A stretch of DNA of 64,000 nt from Chitinophaga japonensis (lineage in GTDB: Bacteria; Bacteroidota; Bacteroidia; Chitinophagales; Chitinophagaceae), in NCBI RefSeq assembly GCF_007830125.1, contig NZ_VLLG01000004.1, forward strand, positions 124,001 through 188,000, written 5' to 3'. Positions within the stretch are counted from its first letter, which is position 1, and each line of letters opens with the position of its first letter. Below are positions 49,196 to 55,371 of the stretch, in pieces. Position numbers and translations under genes: made by a program. A model generated the notes under the pieces. It saw nothing but the letters and a program-made list of their open reading frames with translations. It was not told the DNA's origin and ran no database searches.

Positions 49196-49720
49196 TGTGC
49201 CGGTGACGCCACCGGCAGCGTAAATTCAGATTGCCCACCCTTGCAAGGCTTCATCTTATGGGCTTTACCGTTTTTACTTAATCACCAAAACGTTGAGCCG
49301 GTCCCGGATCGCTCCGGTGCAGCGGTTGGGTTATGAGCCGCTACTGCATGCCTCACTGGCTACCGGCTTCCTGTCAGCTTCTGGTAGTGTGCTTTTTCAG
49401 TACGCTGTCGCTTGACTTCTCCTGCGTACCACCCAAGAAGATGTAGGGCCCTTCTCCCTGGTAGTTCTATCCGTTCCCGGTGGGCCTTTGAGGCCCTACG
49501 CTTACCGAACCGGGAAACCATACACCAAAACAATCTTTCACGTATATCTTCAATCAGCTTTTTAAAACAACCCAGACTTTGGGAAGCCAGCGACGCGAAG
49601 TCGCCGGCGTTACTTAAATCTATCCTATATGAAAACCCCAATCTTTAAAAAGCACCTCAACTCCTTAACTCTGTCTGAAAGAACTTTGATCCGAGCCGCG
49701 ATCTCCGGGAGGTGCTTCTA
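49120..49720 (-). ncRNA. Candidate large structured phage RNA (about 600 nt)
   Basis: No credible gene. By eye the minus strand folds as follows (plus-strand positions): 9 bp 49650-49658/49709-49717; 9 bp 49586-49594/49600-49608 with a five-base loop; 4 bp 49571/49583; 8 bp 49474-49481/49509-49516 enclosing 5 bp 49482-49486/49492-49496; 6 bp 49400-49405/49424-49429; 7 bp 49296-49302/49362-49368 enclosing a GNRA hairpin (49304-49317) and another (49321-49342); 6 bp 49269/49292; 8 bp 49198-49205/49210-49217; 7 bp 49154-49160/49178-49184. Two stems hold G-U pairs that would be A-C on the other strand, so the minus strand is the RNA. A tRNA-like element ends it. Resembles GOLLD/ROOL in size and context; class untested. 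Confidence 0.7.
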
Positions 49721-49792
49721 ATGAGGTGTGCCAACAGTTGCCTACTCTGCATCTCGGCTATATTTTATCTCCTGCCGGCACAATATTTTGAT
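49721..49792 (-). promoter_or_regulatory. Possible leader/promoter of the large RNA
   Basis: Between the PP-loop gene stop at 49793 and the first strong stem lies about 70 bp. On the minus strand TTTG (49796-49793) is followed by an AT-rich ATAAAATATAG near 49769-49759, a weak match to the Bacteroidota promoter. The RNA may simply be part of the early transcript. Confidence 0.3.
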
Positions 49793-50644
49793 TCAAAGAA
49801 CTAATTCCTTAAGTGACCACTTATTTTTAAAAGTGGCTCGCCCTTCCTCTTCCATCGCTATCATTTCCTGCAACAGAGCCGGGTTGTGCCGCGCGCCGTT
49901 ACGCAGATCACCAATGCACCCCAACACGCATAACATACAGCTCACGCGATCATTACCCAAGGCATATGCGGGGTGGAAGGGCCACCAATCAGGTATATTA
50001 CCTGTTTCCTCATACTCATCCCGCGCTATCTCTAACCAGATGTCATCCACACCATAGGTGGCCCATACATCATCCAATTGAAAATTGAAAACAGGATACC
50101 AATTAAGGGCCAGCTTCTTACCAGGTTTAAAAGCGTGTATCGCCTCTTCAACAGTCATTCCGTCGTAATAGGTGCTATGCTTCCCTGTGCGTAGGGACAG
50201 CGGGGCCTTTTCTGACCTGGCGGTACTTTCCCCAGCGCGTATCCCCTCAGCAGATATAATGAAGTCACCACATCCCGTAAAGAACTTGTTAATAGAGGCA
50301 CGCTTTAAATCAGATGTACAGTACCGGTTTGAAGAACTGCTCCAGAAAGGTTTGCCGGTCCCCTTAAGCTGGTGCATCCTGCGCTGCCAATAGGCGAGCA
50401 TATCCAGCCCATCATGCCGGCGCACTACATGCAGCGGTATACCGAACTCCTGCGCCAACCGCTCACACATGCCAATACTATGCGGCCATTCAACCCGGCC
50501 AAGATCAGCGTGAATCAATCCAGCTATATCATACCCCCAATTCACCAAAGACCTCACCATTGCCTGTCCGTCTTTACCTCCGGACACACTGGCGTATATC
50601 TTTGCGCCCTTGTTGATTGCTATGTTGATTAATTCTATGCTCAT
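49793..50644 (-). CDS. PP-loop protein of the PAPS-reductase type
   Basis: 283 residues. The PP-loop is SGGKDG (21-26) in YASVSGGKDGQAMV. Downstream are SSNRYCTSDLKRASINKFF (Cys/Arg/Lys typical of the PAPS-reductase and DndC-like families) and a cluster of cysteines in RVSCMLCVLGCIGDLRNG. Phage versions probably activate a substrate as an adenylate and may transfer sulphur; the true substrate is unknown. Some are linked to DNA or tRNA modification. It is the last gene before the structured RNA region. Confidence 0.82.
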   Translation of the reverse strand: MSIELINIAINKGAKIYASVSGGKDGQAMVRSLVNWGYDIAGLIHADLGRVEWPHSIGMCERLAQEFGIPLHVVRRHDGLDMLAYWQRRMHQLKGTGKPFWSSSSNRYCTSDLKRASINKFFTGCGDFIISAEGIRAGESTARSEKAPLSLRTGKHSTYYDGMTVEEAIHAFKPGKKLALNWYPVFNFQLDDVWATYGVDDIWLEIARDEYEETGNIPDWWPFHPAYALGNDRVSCMLCVLGCIGDLRNGARHNPALLQEMIAMEEEGRATFKNKWSLKELVL

Positions 50645-50725
50645 TGTTTTGTTTTTTTAATCCCAGCATTGAGATCAGCGCCGGGGTTTGAACTTTAACC
50701 ATATCCTATGAAAACCAACTGTAGC

Positions 50726-50905
50726 CTAGATTCCGTTCCTGTAGTACTCTTGCTCTTCCTTTATTTCCTCTTCAAGCTGGCGCCTGTACTGCTCGTACTT
50801 TTCATTTTCAAGCGGATCTTCTGCAATAAAGGCCTTATGGAATATGAGCAGAATAGCCAGGAAGCATATGCCAATGCAGCCATAAAGGATAAAGAAGAGT
50901 ACCAT
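50726..50905 (-). CDS. Small membrane protein with coiled-coil tail (59 aa)
   Basis: 59 residues: MVLFFILYGCIGICFLAILL is one hydrophobic helix, followed by a charged amphipathic helix (LENEKYEQYRRQLEEEIKEE). It lies in another frame of the following 87-residue ORF. The hydrophobic-then-charged layout is more protein-like than the corresponding part of the longer ORF, so I think this is the genuine product here. Confidence 0.6.
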   Translation of the reverse strand: MVLFFILYGCIGICFLAILLIFHKAFIAEDPLENEKYEQYRRQLEEEIKEEQEYYRNGI

Positions 50906-51024
50906 GATTCAGTTTTTTTAGGGGTGACCATTGTAGCTACCGCACCGAGGAGCAGGGCCGCAATGAATTGCTTGGTGCCTTCCGGCAGACCTTGCGAAGT
51001 GAAGAGCCAGGATGCGTAGGTCAT
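50761..51024 (-). CDS. Small two-helix membrane ORF (87 aa)
   Basis: 87 residues. The first 40 (ASWLFTSQGLPEGTKQFIAA and LLLGAVATMVTPKK) form a plausible short membrane protein. The remainder overlaps the 59-residue gene in another frame and may be read-through. It overlaps the upstream 74-residue gene by 4 bp. Function unknown. Confidence 0.45.
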   Translation of the reverse strand: MTYASWLFTSQGLPEGTKQFIAALLLGAVATMVTPKKTESWYSSLSFMAALAYASWLFCSYSIRPLLQKIRLKMKSTSSTGASLKRK

Positions 51025-51245
51025 GGCTGATCGTTTGATTTTGATTCCTTTTGTTCTTGCAACCAGATGACAGGATCACCAACAACTGCTTCTATATCTG
51101 CCAGCGTTTCCAGCACATAATTCACTACATCTGATTGTGAAGCCCCGTGACCGCTGTTACGCTTGGGTTCCAGGTCGTAGGCCAGCTTGTTATAGTACTT
51201 CTCCGCCTTTTCGGTCAGGAGGGCTTGTAGTTTCTTTTTAGCCAT
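51021..51245 (-). CDS. Small basic protein (74 aa)
   Basis: 74 residues: KKKLQALLTEKAEKYYNKLA, then YDLEPKRNSGHGASQSDVVN and LADIEAVVGDPVIWLQEQKE. Helical, with a basic front and neutral end. A ribbon-helix-helix-like role is possible. It overlaps the membrane ORF by 4 bp and the 49-residue gene by 8 bp. Confidence 0.6.
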   Translation of the reverse strand: MAKKKLQALLTEKAEKYYNKLAYDLEPKRNSGHGASQSDVVNYVLETLADIEAVVGDPVIWLQEQKESKSNDQP

Positions 51246-51387
51246 TGTTCGCTGATTTACCTGTGAAGAAATCAGTTACCATCTTGTGGAAGCCCATTTT
51301 ATACAGGCCGAACAGGGCCAGCGCCGTGCCGGCTATCATGTAGGTAGTGCCGGCGGTAATGATCGTGTGAATGATTTGCGTATCCAT
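51238..51387 (-). CDS. Tiny membrane protein (49 aa)
   Basis: 49 residues: one hydrophobic helix (ITAGTTYMIAGTALALFGLY) after a short polar start, then a basic tail (KMGFHKMVTDFFTGK). A single-pass early phage miniprotein. It overlaps the 74-residue gene by 8 bp. Confidence 0.6.
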   Translation of the reverse strand: MDTQIIHTIITAGTTYMIAGTALALFGLYKMGFHKMVTDFFTGKSANNG

Positions 51388-51397
51388 GGTATGTGGT

Positions 51398-51601
51398 TTA
51401 TTGTGAATCAGATTTTTTCATTTTTGAGGCCTTTTTTATTGCGTCATTATATTCATCCCTGTTGCTGCGTAATGTAGCAATAAGGGCCTTCTTTGCACTT
51501 GAATATGTATCATAAGGTCCATCTAGCTGGCAGTCATCCGTCCATTCTTGAATTCCCCATTCAAGAGCGTTTATCACCTTAACTCCCCATTGTTTTCTCA
51601 T
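51398..51601 (-). CDS. Hypothetical small protein (67 aa)
   Basis: 67 residues: RKQWGVKVINALEWGIQEWT, then DDCQLDGPYDTYSSAKKALI and a basic end. Alpha/beta pattern, soluble, no known family. Part of the run of small early leftward genes that directly follows the lysis-lysogeny switch. Confidence 0.55.
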   Translation of the reverse strand: MRKQWGVKVINALEWGIQEWTDDCQLDGPYDTYSSAKKALIATLRSNRDEYNDAIKKASKMKKSDSQ

Positions 51602-51611
51602 ATCAAATGAA

Positions 51612-51815
51612 TTATCTATAGATTATTGAATTGCCTTTCTCAACCAGGTCATCGTAGTCTTCAGCAATAGAAGATTCTGTCTGTCCAAAATCAACATCAG
51701 ATGCTTGTATAAGATCAAATGCGCTAATAATCTGAAGCTTTTCACCGCTTTCTATGGCTTTACGAAGATGATCTACGTAATCTCTCGCGGCCCATTCTGA
51801 AGTATTTGTTTTCAT
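51612..51815 (-). CDS. Hypothetical small acidic protein (67 aa)
   Basis: 67 residues, acidic and helical: EWAARDYVDHLRKAIESGEK and FDLIQASDVDFGQTESSIAE. No family recognised. It overlaps the 117-residue gene by 4 bp, so the two are translationally coupled. Confidence 0.55.
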   Translation of the reverse strand: MKTNTSEWAARDYVDHLRKAIESGEKLQIISAFDLIQASDVDFGQTESSIAEDYDDLVEKGNSIIYR

Positions 51816-52165
51816 ATTAAAGAGGTTTGTGTTTGAGAGGTATTGTTTTTATAGTTGAGCACCAGGTCAGTAGCTATACGCCAGTCCAGGGTGCCGTGTG
51901 AATCGCTGTTATTGTGGATGAAATCGTCCAGGGTAACCCAGTTGTAAATCCCTTCATCATCAGAGAGGGCGGGCATCGGGATACGGATCAGCTCCACATC
52001 ATAGTCAGTAGCATAGCCGAGGTCATACAGGGCTCTTACCAGCTCATCCCGGTTCAGGAAGAGGACGTGGCCAATGTCAGCAGGCACGTCTCCGTACATG
52101 ATCATCAACCCTGCATCGTTGTAGTGGGTGATCTCCGTTTCAATATCGTGTTCTGTATATTTCAC
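51812..52165 (-). CDS. Hypothetical acidic protein (117 aa)
   Basis: 117 residues, acidic: EHDIETEITHYNDAGLMIMY, then GHVLFLNRDELVRALYDLGY and ALSDDEGIYNWVTLDDFIHN. Alpha/beta pattern. Acidic early phage proteins of this size are often host-inhibitors or DNA mimics, but nothing shows it here. Confidence 0.55.
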   Translation of the reverse strand: MKYTEHDIETEITHYNDAGLMIMYGDVPADIGHVLFLNRDELVRALYDLGYATDYDVELIRIPMPALSDDEGIYNWVTLDDFIHNNSDSHGTLDWRIATDLVLNYKNNTSQTQTSLI

Positions 52166-52176
52166 AGTGGTAAGGT

Positions 52177-52383
52177 TTACTGGTGATCGCTTTTCGGCCC
52201 GTATTTCAGATTGTAGTCCAGCCGCACCTGCGCCCGCACTGCTGCCACCTTCGCATCAGGAGCCGGTTCAGCGTGGACACGCTCCGACTGCATATCGATC
52301 TTTATTGTTTGTAGGTCCTTCAGTGCCAGTAGCAGTGTCTGCTCTATCACTTCAATGCGTTCTATGGATAGCGCCTGGTCCAT
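52177..52383 (-). CDS. Hypothetical helical protein (68 aa)
   Basis: 68 residues: an N-terminal amphipathic helix (IERIEVIEQTLLLALKDLQT) and a basic second helix (AKVAAVRAQVRLDYNLKYG). Possibly a coiled-coil dimer. It follows the Cro-like gene by 5 bp in the first early transcript. Confidence 0.55.
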   Translation of the reverse strand: MDQALSIERIEVIEQTLLLALKDLQTIKIDMQSERVHAEPAPDAKVAAVRAQVRLDYNLKYGPKSDHQ

Positions 52384-52388
52384 GGCAA

Positions 52389-52631
52389 TTACTTTTCAGC
52401 AGGTTGGGAAAGGGTGGCGAGAAAGGAGCGGATACGTTCTGCAGTGTCAGGGGTGACGTCAAAACCTTTCGCAGCCCGTTTAATAGTATTCTCGGTTTTT
52501 CCTATCGAATCCACTGCAGCGGCCAGTTTTCCCCACCCTACTATTACTTGTGAAAGCTTTTCCTGCTCCTCAATTGTTAATGGAGCCTTAATGGTTCGTT
52601 TTTTGTAAGGTTTCTTTATATTTACATTCAT
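52389..52631 (-). CDS. Cro-like HTH regulator
   Basis: 80 residues. A basic front (KKPYKKRTIKAPLTIEEQEK) precedes a helix-turn-helix-like stretch: LAAAVDSIGKTENTIKRAAK, then GFDVTPDTAERIRSFLATL. As the first gene of the leftward lytic transcript, and divergent from the repressor across two operator-like sites, it occupies the Cro position. Confidence 0.7.
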   Translation of the reverse strand: MNVNIKKPYKKRTIKAPLTIEEQEKLSQVIVGWGKLAAAVDSIGKTENTIKRAAKGFDVTPDTAERIRSFLATLSQPAEK

Positions 52632-52746
52632 GATTGCGTTAACTGGTTTGTTACTGCAATATTATGTGAGATTTCTTACAATAACAAAAATAAAAGTGAG
52701 AAATCTTAAAATTTAGATCACATGCAACAAAAACCCTACGCATTAA
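52632..52746. promoter_or_regulatory. Lysis-lysogeny operator region
   Basis: Two near-identical boxes lie in the 115-bp gap: TGTGAGATTTCTTACA (52675-52690) and AGTGAGAAATCTTAAA (52705-52720), each a partial palindrome with TGAGA...TCTTA arms, 30 bp apart (about three helical turns). They are probably bound by the XRE repressor or Cro-like protein. Confidence 0.7.
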
Positions 52747-53103
52747 ATGGAATCTAAAAAAGACATTGATTTATTAATCAAAAGAATAAAAGAAGCTACA
52801 GGCTTGACGCAAGCAGGAATTGCGAAGAGGATTAATTATAGTAGGGAGTACCTATCTCAGGCGAAGAAAAATAGCACTGACAGTTTGTATGATATACTGG
52901 AAAAGGAATTTTATAGCGAGCTGAATAAAATAGAAAAGCCCTCTCGTCCTGGCGATCCATCAAACAGGGAGAGGGCTATGCTTAAAGTTCTTTGGCAGCG
53001 GATGGCGAAGCAGGAGGCGGAGCGCTTGGGTATTCCTGTTGATAAGGCGATGGAGGAAATGGAGCGCGATACCATGATAGCTTGGTCTGATCTGGAACGA
53101 TAG
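52747..53103 (+). CDS. XRE-family prophage repressor
   Basis: 118 residues. The N-terminal HTH reads IDLLIKRIKEATGLTQAGIA, then KRINYSREYLSQAKKNSTDS. A helical C-terminus (RAMLKVLWQRMAKQEAERLG) may dimerise; it lacks a peptidase domain. Its divergence from a Cro-like gene over two operator boxes suggests it is the repressor of lytic genes. A small GTTAAC site follows its stop. Confidence 0.75.
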   Translation: MESKKDIDLLIKRIKEATGLTQAGIAKRINYSREYLSQAKKNSTDSLYDILEKEFYSELNKIEKPSRPGDPSNRERAMLKVLWQRMAKQEAERLGIPVDKAMEEMERDTMIAWSDLER

Positions 53104-53432
53104 GGTTAACATTATTTTTTTTGGACCGCTTTCCGGTGCGGGTTTTCGTACTCTTTTTATTGGACATGACAATGAGTGATTTAGGTTAAAAAAGTTGCTG
53201 GAGAGCACAATGATGGCGCTGGTGGGGCTAAGGGATTTAGGTGTTCGGTTTCAGGTTGATAATTACGTTTTCATCATGGTCAGATTAGAGGGTGAATAAA
53301 TATTCCCCCATAAACAGGGGATAGCAATATTAAAAAATTACTACGCATTGTATATGGTATCAGTGCTAAAATGGAACAAAAGTGTTAGCAAAAGTTAACT
53401 GGATGTAAATATTAACCACCCAAATAAGCTTT
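53104..53432. other. Intergenic, between repressor and moron genes
   Basis: About 330 bp without a convincing gene. A 61-codon reverse frame over the repressor end and this gap has a basic start, but its tail is the shadow of the repressor. A rightward promoter for the secreted genes is expected close to 53380-53420, though no consensus match stands out. Confidence 0.45.
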
Positions 53433-53792
53433 ATGAAAAAAGTACTCCTATTTATCCTGCTTGCGCTGCCGGCATCCTGTTGGGCTCAGAAATATTACGT
53501 GCCGCTGAGTGAAGACCGTATTGAGCAACCATTGATAGACAGGCTGCTGGAAACAAAGCACCAAATAGTATTTAAGGAAGATAGTGCAGACTATATAATT
53601 CGGTCAATGATTACCTACCAAGCTCTTTCATCCGCAAAAGGCTATATAGTTATCACCGACAAGTCCGGGCAAATTGTGGCAAAGTCTAAAGAATATGGCT
53701 CATTGGGTTCCTCGTGGAATACCTCTCCTGGAAGTGCAGTGATTAAGAAAATTGCAAACAAGAACTTACTGAAGATCATTTCATCACTTTAG
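53433..53792 (+). CDS. Secreted moron protein A
   Basis: 119 residues. A Sec signal peptide, MKKVLLFILLALPASCWAQ, is followed by the mature protein with KYYVPLSEDRIEQPLIDRLL, then IVFKEDSADYIIRSMITYQA and KGYIVITDKSGQIVAKSKEY. It is a paralogue of the next gene (same order and key residues). It is transcribed rightward, away from the lytic genes, so it is probably expressed in the lysogen as conversion cargo. Confidence 0.75.
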   Translation: MKKVLLFILLALPASCWAQKYYVPLSEDRIEQPLIDRLLETKHQIVFKEDSADYIIRSMITYQALSSAKGYIVITDKSGQIVAKSKEYGSLGSSWNTSPGSAVIKKIANKNLLKIISSL

Positions 53793-53807
53793 GTAATAAA
53801 TTCACTT

Positions 53808-54206
53808 ATGAAAAAAATTATATTACTTGCCCTTATACTACTCCCTGGAGCTGCGTTTGCTCAGAAGTTCTATGTTGAAAAGTCTAACAACGGTGCTGAG
53901 CAAGTTGTAATCAATAAACTACTGGAAAGGAATTTTAAAGTCACATTTAGAGCTGACAGTGCTGATTACATTATTAGACCAAATATTGTAGGTAAATCAA
54001 TGGGCAGGGCAAAAGGGAATATCCTGATTATTAATTCAAAAACAGGTAGCGTAGTTGCATCCACAAAAGAAATGTGGGGGAGTGCCAGGATTACCAATGG
54101 CTTTGATAACCCTACTGCCGACGCATTGAGAAAGATCTGCAAGAAATATTTAGAAAGAGAGCTGACTAAGATCACTGAGAGTGATGTATACTCTTCAAGC
54201 AAATGA
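53808..54206 (+). CDS. Secreted moron protein B
   Basis: 132 residues. A signal peptide, MKKIILLALILLPGAAFAQ, then KFYVEKSNNGAEQVVINKLL, KVTFRADSADYIIRPNIVGK and KGNILIINSKTGSVVASTKE. The DSADYIIR motif is exactly shared with protein A, 15 bp upstream; the two arose by duplication. Its C-terminus is helical and charged. It lies 162 bp from attR and probably changes the envelope of the lysogen. Confidence 0.75.
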   Translation: MKKIILLALILLPGAAFAQKFYVEKSNNGAEQVVINKLLERNFKVTFRADSADYIIRPNIVGKSMGRAKGNILIINSKTGSVVASTKEMWGSARITNGFDNPTADALRKICKKYLERELTKITESDVYSSSK

Positions 54207-54243
54207 TATGATCAGTGAAATGCTTTATCACTTTTATTTTCCG

Positions 54244-54281
54244 CTGTTTTGTTCCCCGGAACAGCGCCCGGAACAAAACAG
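54244..54281 (+). promoter_or_regulatory. Candidate integrase arm-type sites at attR
   Basis: CCGGAACA (54256-54263) and CCGGAACAAAA (54268-54278) repeat the attL boxes at the same 12-bp period. They lie inside a perfect 12-bp inverted repeat, CTGTTTTGTTCC (54244-54255) and GGAACAAAACAG (54270-54281). The latter could also be the terminator of the moron genes. Confidence 0.6.
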
Positions 54282-54368
54282 TGGGCAAAAGTTAAAATGA
54301 AAGAAAAAAATATTTATAAGGTTCTTACAAGCAATTTAGATTATAACCGGCAGGGTAGGGGTAGCATT

Positions 54369-54414
54369 CTACGGATCAGAAGGTTTCAGGTTTGAATCCT
54401 GACGGAGTCACAAA
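54369..54414 (+). other. attR, 46-bp core
   Basis: Exact second copy of attL, without the 5' half of the tRNA. It is the original 3' end of tRNA-Arg displaced by integration. Confidence 0.95.
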
Positions 54415-54418
54415 AAGA

Positions 54419-54445
54419 GCTTCAACGAAAGTTGAGGCTTTTTTA
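54419..54445 (+). terminator. Original terminator of tRNA-Arg
   Basis: GCTTCAAC-GAAA-GTTGAGGC (54419-54438) then TTTTTTATTT. It lies 5 bp beyond attR and would have followed the tRNA gene before phage insertion. Confidence 0.8.
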
Positions 54446-54785
54446 TTTGTGGAGAGTGGGGGATGATCCGATTTAAAAAGGTTATAAATTGTTTATTTTC
54501 AATTATTTATAGTAGTTCTTTTCCAGCAAAAACGATCAATCTTTTTTATCTTTAGGCTTACTGATTGATCTCTTATGAAGATAGTATTTTTCAGGAGTAT
54601 TGGGTTAATAACGGAAGTTAAGAAAAATTAAGATGTAATAAATAAATAGGCCCTTTGACAAACTAAAGAGAGGCTATTTGAATACCTATGCAAAAATCAC
54701 GAACCTGGGAGAGGGTGGTCCAGCCTTTTCCAATAACTGTTATCCACATTTCTGCCATGATTAACTCTACCTTACTAAGTTATGC
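54446..54785. other. Intergenic, right flank
   Basis: About 340 bp, AT-rich, no convincing gene or strong hairpin. It lies between the displaced tRNA terminator and the 3' end of the toxin locus. Confidence 0.5.
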
Positions 54786-55073
54786 CTATTTATTATCAAA
54801 AAAACTGTCCATTTCGTCCCTGAATTTATTAATTCCCTCTCTCTCTTTCCGCCAAGCAGGCGAATTTATAACCAAAGCGTCAGCTTCGGATAACGGTAGC
54901 TTTAGCCCCATAACAATTGCTGATGTACAATCTATAGGGGAAGCCCCGGCTTTTTTCATCTCCATGATGGCATTTTCTATATTCTCCTTGTTTTTGCTAC
55001 TATCCTGATCTTGACAAAAAGCCTTGAAGATTTTAATATAGGTTTGCTGGGTATTGCCGTCTAAGCCTCTCAT
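54786..55073 (-). CDS. Hypothetical protein beside the immunity gene (95 aa)
   Basis: 95 residues, helical, with Cys and acidic surface: FKAFCQDQDSSKNKENIENA and GASPIDCTSAIVMGLKLPLS. Directly after an immunity-like gene and in the same orientation, it may be a second immunity protein or part of a nested toxin-immunity array. No known family. Confidence 0.6.
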   Translation of the reverse strand: MRGLDGNTQQTYIKIFKAFCQDQDSSKNKENIENAIMEMKKAGASPIDCTSAIVMGLKLPLSEADALVINSPAWRKEREGINKFRDEMDSFFDNK

Positions 55074-55074
55074 C

Positions 55075-55371
55075 TTACTTCTTCAAATCTTTCACATAAT
55101 CAGAAATATACTTTTCTACAGGGTGGGCAGTGCCTGTTATATGTAAACTACCATCAAATTTATTAACAATAATAGGTGCATTCCCCCCGAGGGCGTCCAA
55201 AATATCACCGGTCTTCAAATATTCTTTAGATTGATAAAAAAAGACCCATCCGTATTCAAATTCGATTACATCGTCTAACAACAGTTCTAATTCCAATGGG
55301 GGTGTTACCCTAACAGAATGTAAATATTCCCTTGCGATATTTATTGCATCATCTAACGTAATCATACTCAT
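55075..55371 (-). CDS. Immunity protein, Imm35/YrhB-like
   Basis: 98 residues: TLDDAINIAREYLHSVRVTP, then YGWVFFYQSKEYLKTGD and GNAPIIVNKFDGSLHITGTA. This strand pattern (WVFFYxSxxY then PIIVxKxxGxI) is typical of the YrhB/Imm35 fold, which neutralises papain-like polymorphic toxins. It overlaps the toxin gene stop by 1 bp, so it probably protects against that toxin. Confidence 0.78.
   Translation of the reverse strand: MSMITLDDAINIAREYLHSVRVTPPLELELLLDDVIEFEYGWVFFYQSKEYLKTGDILDALGGNAPIIVNKFDGSLHITGTAHPVEKYISDYVKDLKK

Noticed and set aside
49296..49368. A 73-nt minus-strand segment with perfect 7-bp ends and CTCATAA at tRNA positions 32-38, like tRNA-Met
   Set aside because: The anticodon stem does not pair directly around the loop, no D arm forms, and the apparent T arm is a GNRA hairpin (CCGGA-GCGA-TCCGG). 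It is better explained as a junction in the large RNA.
49120..49500. tmRNA
   Set aside because: The CCA and T arm fit, but no 5' partner with the conserved tmRNA D-loop sequence or alanine-rich tag frame was found on the minus strand.
49050..49641. Reverse reading frames of 62 and 93 codons in the structured segment
   Set aside because: Basic, low-complexity translations without recognisable domains, crossing strong RNA stems; no good start context.
52982..53208. Two reverse frames over the repressor end and following gap
   Set aside because: Most of their length is antisense to the repressor gene, and there is no promoter or conserved motif; kept only as a remark.
3143..54414. CRISPR array or insertion sequence within the prophage
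   Set aside because: No regularly spaced repeat of CRISPR length and no transposase gene was seen; the only tandem array is the 10-bp repeat at 41.5 kb.
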